Positions 21,952-29,817 of a stretch of DNA of 51,816 nucleotides are shown here, piece by piece. The position numbers and the translations under genes are program-made. Origin of the DNA: an uncultured Clostridia bacterium (GTDB lineage: Bacteria > Bacillota > Clostridia > Christensenellales > DTU072). The notes under the pieces are model-generated. The model saw only the letters and a program-made list of their open reading frames with translations, ran no database searches and was not told the DNA's origin. The stretch is taken from positions 1-51,816 of the forward strand of contig CALVZV010000004.1 in NCBI GenBank assembly GCA_944372665.1. The letters run 5' to 3'. Positions within the stretch are counted from its first letter, which is position 1; the number at the start of each line of letters is the position of its first letter.

Positions 21952-23474
21952 ATATGGACGTATACGCCGTCACGGCATTGTTTTTCGGCGGAATAGCGGT
22001 TTGCGTACCGCAGGGACTGATCCGCGCAGTCAGGATACAAAGGGATAACTACTATCCCGTATTTTCCGACCCGCGGGATATAGCTGAATATTTGGCGCTT
22101 TTCTTGTCGGGTACAGTCTTTGCCGTCGCGGAATACTGTTTTTGCGGCTTAGGGATAAGCGCGTTCGCCGCGACGGCGGCGGTTTTGCTGATATATTATT
22201 CGGTAAAAACCGCGCGTATGCGAAAAAAATTCGTTTTCACGGCAAGGGCGGTCAGAATGTACTTTCTGTACGCCGCCATGCAGTTCGCGCTTGCCGTAAC
22301 GGTATTCGCGCTGCGTTCTACCCCTGCGGCAATAGCGTTCACGGCGCTTGTCATAGCTTTAAACAAGAGCGTGATGTCGTTGGCGGCGGCCGTGATCCTT
22401 CCCTTTGAAAAAGTCAATAACCGCCGATATTTAAAATTTTACGCCGAAAAATATATTAACCTCAACTGCATACGCATAGCCGTTACGGGCAGCTACGGTA
22501 AAACGGGCGTAAAGAACATGCTTAAAACGGCGCTGGAAGGGCATTACACGGTAGCGATGTCCGAAGGCAACTACAACACGCCTTTCGGCATAGTAAAAAG
22601 TTTGGAAACGTACGGAAACGAGCAGGTTTTCATCGCCGAATTCGGCGCCAGACGCAAGGGCGACATCGACGAACTGACAACACTTCTGAAGCCCGATTAC
22701 GCAGTCATAACGGGCGTTGCCCGTCAGCATATAAAAACTTTCAAAAGCGTGGAGAACGTAGCCGCGGAAAAAGCGCGCCTCGGCGCGGCGCTGGAGGACA
22801 AGAGCCGTCTGGTTTTAAACGGCGGGAACGAATATACACGTCAAATGCGCGAAAAGTATTTTCCCGAGGCAACGCTGGCAGGCGAATACGGAGAAGTCAG
22901 GGCCGAAAAAATAACCGAGACCCCTGACGGATTGCGCTTTCTTTTGAGCTGTAACGGCGAAAAACGCGCCGTATCCTTTCCGCTCCACGGCAGTTTCAAT
23001 GCCGCCAACGCCGCTATGGCGGCGGCTGTGGCGCTTAAGCTGGGCGTGCCGCTGAAGGATATCGCCGCGCGTCTTAAAAACGTCAAGCCCGTAGAACACC
23101 GTTTCGAGGTGAAAAAAGAGGGCGGCGTAACGATAATCGACGACGGCTACAACTCCAACATCGACGGCGCAAAGGAGTCCGTAAAATCGCTCAAAGTGTT
23201 CCCGGGCAGAAAGATCGTCGTCGCGCAGGGAATTACCGAGCTGGGCAAGGAGCAAAAAAACGTAAACGCCGAATTTGCCCGCGCGCTGTCGGAGGTCGCT
23301 ACGGTCGTCATTCTGACGGGAGAAAACGCCGCATGCTTATATAAAACGCTTAAAAGCTGCGGTTTCGGCGGCAGAATAATCAGGGTCGACAGGTTCAAAG
23401 CCGTCGAAAACGCGCTTGCCGGGCTGGTGGAGCCCGGAGACGTGATATGGTTTCAGAACGATATACCCGAATAA
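21948..23474 (+). CDS. murF: MurF-like Mur ligase with N-terminal membrane domain
   Basis: This 508-residue protein starts at the ATG at 21948 in a 4-nt ATGA overlap. About 145 N-terminal residues form four to five membrane helices (for example VYAVTALFFGGIAVCVP, AVRMYFLYAAMQFALAV, IAFTALVIALNKSVMSLAA) in place of the usual soluble UDP-binding domain. The Mur ligase ATPase domain follows: IAVTGSYGKTGVKN (about 178-191), YNTPFGIVKSL, EFGARRKGDI, HGSFNAANAAMAAAVAL, and DDGYNSNIDGAKES before the C-terminal Rossmann domain. The NTPFG and DDGYN(S)N phrases are MurF signatures, so the likely reaction joins D-Ala-D-Ala to UDP-MurNAc-tripeptide. The adjacent ddl makes that dipeptide. Whether it is the essential MurF or a membrane-located paralogue is not settled. 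Confidence 0.8.
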   Translation: MNMDVYAVTALFFGGIAVCVPQGLIRAVRIQRDNYYPVFSDPRDIAEYLALFLSGTVFAVAEYCFCGLGISAFAATAAVLLIYYSVKTARMRKKFVFTARAVRMYFLYAAMQFALAVTVFALRSTPAAIAFTALVIALNKSVMSLAAAVILPFEKVNNRRYLKFYAEKYINLNCIRIAVTGSYGKTGVKNMLKTALEGHYTVAMSEGNYNTPFGIVKSLETYGNEQVFIAEFGARRKGDIDELTTLLKPDYAVITGVARQHIKTFKSVENVAAEKARLGAALEDKSRLVLNGGNEYTRQMREKYFPEATLAGEYGEVRAEKITETPDGLRFLLSCNGEKRAVSFPLHGSFNAANAAMAAAVALKLGVPLKDIAARLKNVKPVEHRFEVKKEGGVTIIDDGYNSNIDGAKESVKSLKVFPGRKIVVAQGITELGKEQKNVNAEFARALSEVATVVILTGENAACLYKTLKSCGFGGRIIRVDRFKAVENALAGLVEPGDVIWFQNDIPE

Positions 23475-23483
23475 GGAGGTTTT

Positions 23484-24572
23484 ATGATCAACTGCGCTCT
23501 TGTTTACGGAACCGATTCCCCCGAGCACGACGTTTCGGTCGTGACGGCGGCGGAAATAATGAAAAACGCGCCTTCGCGCGGCATAAGGCTTTATCCGCTG
23601 TATGTGCGCGGAGGACGCTGGTTTACGGGGAACGGACTGGCGGACGTAAAAAGCTATTCGCCCTTCGACCCCGAAAAATTCACCGAGGTTCGCCTTGCCG
23701 GAAAGACTTTGTACGTGTATAAGCGGAAAAAACTCGTTCCTTATGTCGTAATGGACTGCGCGTTGATCGCCGCGCACGGCGGCATGGGCGAAAACGGCGC
23801 TTTACAGGGCTTTCTGGACGTAAACGGCATTCCTTATTGTTCGTCGGGCGTATTCGCTTCCGCCGTGGGTATGAACAAGACGGCTGCCAAGATACTCGTT
23901 TCCGCTGCGGGAGTACCCGTTGCGGAATGGTTCGTTCCCGACGAAAAAGACCCCGAAGACACCTTAAAAAAAGCCGAAAACATAGGATATCCGCTGATAT
24001 TCAAGCCCAATTCCGGCGGCAGCAGTCTGGGTATTGCCGTTTCCGAGTCCGCCGCCGACGTCAAAGCGGCTGTGGAGACGGCGTCGGGCTTCGGATGCGG
24101 AGTGATATGCGAAAAATACATCGAAAACGCCTGCGACGTCAACGTGGCGGTGTTGAGCGTTGACGGTAAAAAGATAGTGTCGCGCCCTGAAAGGATGATA
24201 AAAAGCGGAAAGATCCTGTCGTTCGGCGACAAATACGCGCCTAAAAGCGATAAAGTTTCCGTTTTCCCTGCCGACATACCGCCCGAAACCGAGCTTGAAC
24301 TCGTCCGTCTGGCGCTGATATGCGCGGACGCGCTTGGCACGGAGGGAGTGGTAAGATTCGATTTTCTGCTGTGCGGTAAAAAAATCCTTTTCAACGAGGT
24401 AAATACCGTGCCCGGTTCGCTGGCGACGTATCTGTTCCCCGAATTCGGCACGACGGACTTCCTCAGAAACCTTATCGAAGCCGCATCTCACAAACAGTTA
24501 TGCTGTTTCAGACCCCAATTCGACACGGGATTGCTTAAACTCAAGCCGAAAGGGCGAAAAAAGCGCGAATGA
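23484..24572 (+). CDS. ddl: D-alanine--D-alanine ligase
   Basis: This 362-residue ATP-grasp ligase starts behind AAGGAGG, 9 nt after the MurF-like gene. Motifs include the N-terminal YGTDSPEHDVSVVTA (the usual GG.S.EHEVS), HGGMGENGALQGFLD, PLIFKPNSGGSSLGI, EKYIENACDVNVAVL and the metal/phosphate site FNEVNTVPGSLATYLFPE. It makes the D-Ala-D-Ala dipeptide for peptidoglycan. The basic C-terminal tail of about 25 residues (LKLKPKGRKKRE) is an extension not typical of the family. Pairing with murF is common. Confidence 0.93.
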   Translation: MINCALVYGTDSPEHDVSVVTAAEIMKNAPSRGIRLYPLYVRGGRWFTGNGLADVKSYSPFDPEKFTEVRLAGKTLYVYKRKKLVPYVVMDCALIAAHGGMGENGALQGFLDVNGIPYCSSGVFASAVGMNKTAAKILVSAAGVPVAEWFVPDEKDPEDTLKKAENIGYPLIFKPNSGGSSLGIAVSESAADVKAAVETASGFGCGVICEKYIENACDVNVAVLSVDGKKIVSRPERMIKSGKILSFGDKYAPKSDKVSVFPADIPPETELELVRLALICADALGTEGVVRFDFLLCGKKILFNEVNTVPGSLATYLFPEFGTTDFLRNLIEAASHKQLCCFRPQFDTGLLKLKPKGRKKRE

Positions 24573-24610
24573 GCGCTTAAAATCAATATCCGTAATTATC
24601 CGCCGGGAAA

Positions 24611-24702
24611 AGCCCCGTGTCCGCATTCTCGGCTGCCGCGCCGTAATGCGAGCGGACAAACTAACATGCGGCGAAAGGTGAAAGACGTTTAAAAACGGGG
24701 CT
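24611..24702. other. Structured element between convergent ddl and rqcH genes
   Basis: Concentric inverted repeats occupy the gap between two gene ends. AGCCCCGT (24611-24618) pairs with ACGGGGCT (24695-24702). Inside this, GTCCGC (24619-24624) pairs with GCGGAC (24652-24657), ATT (24625-24627) pairs with AAT (24645-24647) after a 4-nt bulge, and CGGC (24630-24633) pairs with GCCG (24640-24643) at the tip. No long U-run follows on either strand. It could be a bidirectional transcription end, a structured RNA or a protein site. Confidence 0.45.
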
Positions 24703-24715
24703 GACAGGCGGGTGC

Positions 24716-26356
24716 TCAGAACTCGTCCGAAGGCTTCACCGAGATCGTCTTGTAGTCGGTATACGTCACGCGCGTGCCCTTTATGCGCCTGACGTACTTT
24801 CTTAACGTATAGTCGACTTGTGCCGAAGCAGCCTGCCTGCACTCTGAAAAACGCGCTACCAGCGCGGCGGCGGCGTTCAGCGCTTTGTCTGTGACCGTTT
24901 TGCCGCAGGTGAGGATAAGCCCGTGTCCGCCGTGGTATCCTTTGGCGTGCAGCCAAACGTCGTCGGGGGATGCGAGAGAGAAAGTGACGCGTTCGTTCTG
25001 ACGGGAATTTCTGCCCACGTAAACGGTGAAGCCGTCGGCTTTTGTGCGGTATGGTTCGCTGCAAGCGGACGCTTTTTTTCTGACGCCGACGGGGGAGGGC
25101 GTTTGCTTTCCGCACAGCTTGTCCAGCTCCTCGCCGATCTCCGAGAACTCGGCTTCCGAGGAGCAGTTTCCGACATAGGTTTTCAGCTCCGCAATGCGGT
25201 CGTAAAGCTCCTCGAAGCGCTTTTTGTCCTCGGCGGCATAGCTTTCCGCGCCCTTGGCTTTGGAATACAGCTTAAAATAGCGTTCTACGTTCTTTTGCGG
25301 CGAAAAAGTGGGATTTAATGCAATTTCAATATTCCGAGTATTATAAAAATCGTAGCATTCTATAATACTCATTCCGCGTTTCAACCGCGGGAAATTGCAT
25401 TTCAGTATCTCTCCCAGCTCCAGCCAGCGTTCTTTTTCGGCGGAGCGCGACAGCACTTCGCCGTCCTCGGCGATATGGCGCAAAGCTTTCTTTTCCAAAG
25501 CCGCCAGGCGTTTTCTGACGTCGGCGGAACGCAGCGCGATCAGGCGTTTTTCGACTTTGGAAGCGTTCAGTCTGTCCATGGCTTCTGAAAGCGTGCGGAC
25601 GCTTTTTAATCCCTGCGCCGCGGCATAGGGGTAGGCGTAAAACGACTGCGTTCCGCTCTCGGAGTATACGGGCGAGTAACCTGAGTACGAGTACAGATCG
25701 TCCATGCGCTTAAGCGCTGCCGCCGCTCCGATCTCGCTTTTCAGCTTCATCAGTTCCGCTGCGGACTCCTTGCTCAGTCCGTTCAGCCGCGCGAATATCT
25801 CCTCGCTTGACGCGGCGTTTTCGAGAATGTCTGCGGCGTCTTCCCGTGACAGCGGAATTTTGCCGCGTGGCGGCAGAGTATAGGGCGCTTTCGGGAACAC
25901 GACGCGGGATTTTTCGTTCATTACACGTTTTGCCGCGTCTATGACTTTTTTTTCGGAGTCCGTGAGTATGACGTTCGAAGCTCCTCCCATTATCTCGGTT
26001 ATCAGCGAATAGCGGCCGAAATCGTTCAGCTCGTTTCTGCTGACCGTGTTCACGGCTATTATCCTGTCTTCGTTGAGTATTTCGATGTTTTCTATCGCGG
26101 CGCCGGAAAGGTATTTTCTCAGGCACATGCAGAAATTGGTGGGGATCCCGGCTTCGGGGCGGCGGCGTGAGGTCAGATATATACCTGCGGTATCCGAACG
26201 TGCGGAAACGAACAGGGTGAGTTTTTTGCCTTTTGCGCGTATTTCAATATAAAACACGTCGTTTTCCGCGGCGGAAATCCTGTTTATCCTGCCGCCTGCC
26301 AGCATGGCGGTGAGCTCTTTTGCGTGCGCTTTCAAAGTTATCATATCGTTGGGCAT
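24716..26356 (-). CDS. rqcH: Rqc2-type ribosome quality-control protein RqcH (NFACT family)
   Basis: This 546-residue protein starts at the ATG at 26356; the longer frame to 26473 begins before the promoter. NFACT-N covers about residues 1-180, with the region LTAMLAGGRINRISAAENDV and GRYSLITEIMGGASNVIL. The middle is helical with two coiled-coil arms (about 255-310 and 370-410), and the C-terminal NFACT-R domain carries DVWLHAKGYHGGHGLI. RqcH binds obstructed 50S subunits and adds C-terminal alanine tails that mark stalled peptides for degradation. Its placement next to tig-clpP-clpX-lon makes functional sense because ClpXP degrades Ala-tailed chains. There is no ribosome site; a consensus promoter lies 6 nt before the ATG. 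Confidence 0.9.
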   Translation of the reverse strand: MPNDMITLKAHAKELTAMLAGGRINRISAAENDVFYIEIRAKGKKLTLFVSARSDTAGIYLTSRRRPEAGIPTNFCMCLRKYLSGAAIENIEILNEDRIIAVNTVSRNELNDFGRYSLITEIMGGASNVILTDSEKKVIDAAKRVMNEKSRVVFPKAPYTLPPRGKIPLSREDAADILENAASSEEIFARLNGLSKESAAELMKLKSEIGAAAALKRMDDLYSYSGYSPVYSESGTQSFYAYPYAAAQGLKSVRTLSEAMDRLNASKVEKRLIALRSADVRKRLAALEKKALRHIAEDGEVLSRSAEKERWLELGEILKCNFPRLKRGMSIIECYDFYNTRNIEIALNPTFSPQKNVERYFKLYSKAKGAESYAAEDKKRFEELYDRIAELKTYVGNCSSEAEFSEIGEELDKLCGKQTPSPVGVRKKASACSEPYRTKADGFTVYVGRNSRQNERVTFSLASPDDVWLHAKGYHGGHGLILTCGKTVTDKALNAAAALVARFSECRQAASAQVDYTLRKYVRRIKGTRVTYTDYKTISVKPSDEF

Positions 26357-26362
26357 ATACAG

Positions 26363-26391
26363 ATTATACCCCGTATTCCGCGCCAAGTAAA
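26363..26391 (-). promoter_or_regulatory. Consensus promoter placing the rqcH start codon at +1
   Basis: On the minus strand TTTACT (26391-26386), a 17-nt spacer and TATAAT (26368-26363) are followed by 6 nt (CTGTAT) and the ATG at 26356. The geometry is the same as at nadD, implying a leaderless message. Confidence 0.72.
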
Positions 26392-26467
26392 GCGTCATAC
26401 GCTCCGAATAAGGATTGCTTGTTCGGAGTCGCCTTTTTAAATATAATAATTTATACGCGCTTTTTGT

Positions 26468-26496
26468 TTGCATATCCGTGCGCGATGTGATAAGAT
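26468..26496 (+). promoter_or_regulatory. Promoter of the tig-clpP-clpX operon
   Basis: TTGCAT (26468-26473), a 17-nt spacer and TAAGAT (26491-26496), preceded by TGA (extended -10), lie 54 nt before the tig ATG, leaving a normal leader with a GGAGG ribosome site. I saw no CtsR or CIRCE operator in the leader. Confidence 0.65.
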
Positions 26497-26550
26497 ATTC
26501 AAAGTCTGAAGAAAAATAAACTTAAGATATATAAACGGAGGTAAAAGAAT

Positions 26551-27837
26551 ATGGAATATTCGGTACAAAAACTTGAAAAATCCAGAGTGGAACTCGCCGT
26601 CAGCGTCGAGAAAGAGGAATGGAAAAACTTTTTTCAGAAAGCCTATCAGAAGACCAAGCATCAGTTTGCCGTCGAAGGTTTCCGCAAGGGCAAGGTGCCT
26701 TACAGCATTCTCGTAAAGCGTTACGGCGCGGAAATATTTATGGAAGACGCCATGGAACTGGCGATCGACGAATATTATCAGCAGATAATCGAAAAGGATA
26801 AGCTGAACGTCGTTTCCCGTCCCGACGTGAACGTCACCTCCGTGGACGAGGACGCTTTCAAATTCACTCTTACGGTCGCGGTTTATCCCGAATTCGAGCT
26901 GGGCGCCTATAAAGGACTCAAAATAGCCAAAGCGGAGCGCAAAGCCGTTTCCGACGAGGACGTACAGCGCGTCATCGATTCCGATCTCGACGCCGCGGCG
27001 CGTTTCGTCGACGTCACCGACCGCGCCGTTCAGGAGGGCGACATGGTATCCATCGACTATTGCGGTTCCGTGGACGGAGTCGAATTCGAGGGCGGAAAAG
27101 CCGAAAAATACTCGCTGACAGTGGGTTCGCACACCTTTATACCCGGATTCGAGGAACAGATAGCGGGCAAGAAAATAGGCGAGGAATTCGACGTCAACGT
27201 GACCTTCCCCGAAGATTATCACGCCGAGAACCTCAAGGGCAAGGCTGCGGTGTTCAAATGCCTCGTTCACGAGATCAAGGTAAAAGAACTGCCCGCCGCC
27301 GACGACGAATTCGCAAAGGACCTCGGAGAATACGATACCTTCGACGAATACAAAGAGGGTATCAGGGCAAGACTTATCTCCGAAGCGGAGAGCAAAGCAA
27401 CCGCCGAGGAGAACAACGCCATGCTCGAAAAGATAGTCGACGGCACCGAGGTCGACATTCCCGACGCGATGGTCGAGGACGAAGTCGAGCGCGAATACGG
27501 CGAAATGGCTCAGAACATGCAGATGTACGGGTTGAAGATGGAGGACTATCTCAAATATACCGGAAGCACCGAGGAGAAGCTGAAAGCGGATATGAAAGAA
27601 CGCGCCGCGCGCGACGTGAAAGCCAGCGTAGTTCTGCACGCGCTTATCAGGAAAGAGAACCTCGTTCCCGCCCAGGAAGCCTTCGACGCCGAGCTTAACG
27701 CCGCCGCCGAAAAGGCAGGCAAGAGCCGCGAGGACTATATAAAGGATTCCGGCGAATACGCCATGAACGGAATTTTGCAGAGGATGACTTCGGAAAACCT
27801 TTACAAATTCCTGAGGGAAAACAATACAATAGAATAA
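26551..27837 (+). CDS. tig: Trigger factor, ribosome-associated chaperone
   Basis: This 428-residue protein is of normal length. The N-terminal ribosome-binding domain carries the signature VEGFRKGKVPYSIL (about 44-57, the usual GFRxGKxP). The central FKBP-type prolyl isomerase domain (about 145-240) is marked by VQEGDMVSIDYCGSVDG, GSHTFIPGFEEQIAGKKIGE and VTFPEDYHAENLKGK, and a long helical C-terminal arm follows. It meets nascent chains at the exit tunnel. GGAGG lies 10 nt upstream. It is followed by clpP and clpX in the conserved tig-clpP-clpX order. Confidence 0.96.
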   Translation: MEYSVQKLEKSRVELAVSVEKEEWKNFFQKAYQKTKHQFAVEGFRKGKVPYSILVKRYGAEIFMEDAMELAIDEYYQQIIEKDKLNVVSRPDVNVTSVDEDAFKFTLTVAVYPEFELGAYKGLKIAKAERKAVSDEDVQRVIDSDLDAAARFVDVTDRAVQEGDMVSIDYCGSVDGVEFEGGKAEKYSLTVGSHTFIPGFEEQIAGKKIGEEFDVNVTFPEDYHAENLKGKAAVFKCLVHEIKVKELPAADDEFAKDLGEYDTFDEYKEGIRARLISEAESKATAEENNAMLEKIVDGTEVDIPDAMVEDEVEREYGEMAQNMQMYGLKMEDYLKYTGSTEEKLKADMKERAARDVKASVVLHALIRKENLVPAQEAFDAELNAAAEKAGKSREDYIKDSGEYAMNGILQRMTSENLYKFLRENNTIE

Positions 27838-27873
27838 CCGTACTCGGAGGGACGGGGAAAAAGGAGAGTGTAT

Positions 27874-28479
27874 ATGAACGAGATCAAATCGGTAATGATG
27901 CCTATTCCCACCGTTATAGAGACGGGCAACCGCGGACAGACGGCATACGACCTGTATTCCAGGTTGCTTGAGGACAGGATAATCTTCCTTACGGGCGCCA
28001 TAGACGACGCCACCGCTAACCTGGTGGTCGGACAACTGCTGTATCTTGAGACCAAGGATCCGTCCAAAGATATTTCGCTGTATATCAATTCCCCCGGCGG
28101 TTCCGTTACCGCGGGAATGGCGATTTTCGACACTATGAATTACATCAAGTGCGACGTTTCCACTATATGCGTGGGGATGGCGGCTTCGATGGGAGCGTTT
28201 TTGCTGGCGGCGGGCACCAAGGGCAAAAGGATATGCCTGCCTAATTCCGAAGTCATGATACATCAGCCCCTCGGCGGTGTCCAGGGACAGGCGAGCGATA
28301 TAAAGATCGTAGCCGATCATATCCTCAGAACGCGTGAAAAACTCAACAGATTCCTTGCCGAAGCGACGGGAAAGAGCATCGAGGAGATCGCGCGCGACAC
28401 CGACAGGGACAATTATATGAGCGCGGAGGAAGCCAAGGAATACGGGCTGGTCGATATGGTTTATACCAAACGCGCCTAG
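27874..28479 (+). CDS. clpP: ATP-dependent Clp protease proteolytic subunit
   Basis: This 201-residue serine peptidase starts at the ATG at 27874, 5 nt after AAAAAGGAGAG; the GTG at 27868 overlaps the ribosome site. The catalytic triad is visible: Ser105 in GMAASMGAF, His130 in MIHQPLGG, and Asp179 in [17 protein letters not shown] and the handle helix are also typical. Fourteen subunits form the barrel that works with ClpX, the next gene. Confidence 0.97.
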   Translation: MNEIKSVMMPIPTVIETGNRGQTAYDLYSRLLEDRIIFLTGAIDDATANLVVGQLLYLETKDPSKDISLYINSPGGSVTAGMAIFDTMNYIKCDVSTICVGMAASMGAFLLAAGTKGKRICLPNSEVMIHQPLGGVQGQASDIKIVADHILRTREKLNRFLAEATGKSIEEIARDTDRDNYMSAEEAKEYGLVDMVYTKRA

Positions 28480-28487
28480 GAGACGGT

Positions 28488-29765
28488 ATGAGCGAATATA
28501 CGCCGATAAAATGCAGTTTTTGCGGTAAAAGCGAATACGAAGTAAAAACCATGTACGCGGGGCAGGGCGGCAGTTACATCTGTTCGACCTGCATCAAGCG
28601 TCTTGCGTTCGAGGACACGCATCTTAAAGAGGCTTCCGAAATGCCCGAAGCCGGCGCGTTCGCTTCGTCTTCGCGGCTGCCTAAGCCCAGCGAAATAAAA
28701 GCGCGTCTGGACGATTATATCGTAGGTCAGGAGGAAGCCAAGCGCATCCTCGCGGTGGCTGTCTACAACCATTACAAGCGCGTCAACAACTCCGCGGGCG
28801 TCAGGCGCGACGGCGAACCGGGGCTTGAAAAATCCAACATACTGATGCTGGGACCCACCGGTTCGGGCAAGACGCTTCTGGCAAAGACGCTGGCGGACAT
28901 CATCAACGTGCCCTTCGCCATTGCCGACGCCACGACGCTGACCGAGGCGGGCTATGTCGGCGAAGACGTCGAGAACATTTTGCTTAAGCTCATCCGCGCC
29001 GCCGACAACGACGTGCGCGCCGCCGAACGCGGCATAATATATATCGACGAAATCGACAAGATCTGCCGAAAAAGCGAGAATATGAGCATAACGCGCGACG
29101 TATCGGGCGAAGGCGTGCAGCAGGCGCTTTTGAAAATACTCGAATCCACCGTCGCCAGCGTACCGCCCACGGGCGGCAGAAAGCACCCGTATCAGGAGTG
29201 CATCACGATAGACACCACCAACATACTGTTTATTTGCGGCGGCGCGTTCGTGGGACTCGAAAAGATAGTCGAAAGGCGTCTGGACGCTTCTTCGATAGGC
29301 TTTACCGGCGCTCTGAAGCGCGGCGAGGAAAGCTACAGCGAATCCGTGAGGGAGCTGCAGCCCGACGACCTTATCAAATACGGGCTGATACCCGAGTTCG
29401 TGGGCAGAGTGCCAATCGTCGCGGCGCTGGAGCCTTTGGACAGGGCGGCTCTCGTAAAGATACTCACCGAGCCCAAAAACGCGCTTACAAAGCAGTACGA
29501 ACGTCTTTTCGGCATCGACGGAATGAAGCTTAAATTCACCGAAAAAGCCATCGAGGCGGTCGCGGACAAGGCGATACAGCTCAAGACCGGCGCCAGAGGA
29601 CTCAGGACGGTGCTTGAAAAAGCCATGATGAAGATAATGTACGAGCTTCCCGACCGCGCCGAGGAAATTTCAGAAGTAATTATTGACGAAGCGTGCATCA
29701 CTTCGGGAGAGCCTCCCAAAGTGATCGCGAAGCAGATACCGCTGGAGGCGAACAAAGCCGAATAA
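28488..29765 (+). CDS. clpX: Clp protease ATP-binding subunit ClpX
   Basis: This 425-residue AAA+ unfoldase has an N-terminal four-Cys zinc domain (C9, C12, C32, C35). Walker A GPTGSGKT is at about 121-128, Walker [11 protein letters not shown] at about 183-192, and the pore loop region GYVGED follows TEAG. IGF is in SIGFTGA, and sensor 2 is in [12 protein letters not shown]. It starts 8 nt after clpP behind TAGGAGACGG. The C-terminus is intact. Confidence 0.97.
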   Translation: MSEYTPIKCSFCGKSEYEVKTMYAGQGGSYICSTCIKRLAFEDTHLKEASEMPEAGAFASSSRLPKPSEIKARLDDYIVGQEEAKRILAVAVYNHYKRVNNSAGVRRDGEPGLEKSNILMLGPTGSGKTLLAKTLADIINVPFAIADATTLTEAGYVGEDVENILLKLIRAADNDVRAAERGIIYIDEIDKICRKSENMSITRDVSGEGVQQALLKILESTVASVPPTGGRKHPYQECITIDTTNILFICGGAFVGLEKIVERRLDASSIGFTGALKRGEESYSESVRELQPDDLIKYGLIPEFVGRVPIVAALEPLDRAALVKILTEPKNALTKQYERLFGIDGMKLKFTEKAIEAVADKAIQLKTGARGLRTVLEKAMMKIMYELPDRAEEISEVIIDEACITSGEPPKVIAKQIPLEANKAE

Positions 29766-29782
29766 AAGCCAAATATTAGTCG

Positions 29783-29811
29783 TTGATTTCGCCCCTGCAA
29801 AATGCTAAAAT
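29783..29811 (+). promoter_or_regulatory. Promoter placing the lon start codon near +1
   Basis: TTGATT (29783-29788), a 17-nt spacer and TAAAAT (29806-29811) lie 6 nt (CCGATT) before the ATG at 29818. This matches the nadD and rqcH geometry. A second in-frame ATG at 29836 has an AGGGA about 7 nt upstream and could be used from a normal short leader. Confidence 0.6.
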
Positions 29812-29817
29812 CCGATT

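Noticed and set aside
26437-28320. 627-codon frame antisense to tig and clpP, and similar long antisense frames at 15072-16175 and 45441-46646
   Set aside because: They mirror strongly coding genes on the other strand, have His/Arg/Phe-rich composition typical of antisense codon shadows and lack ribosome sites.
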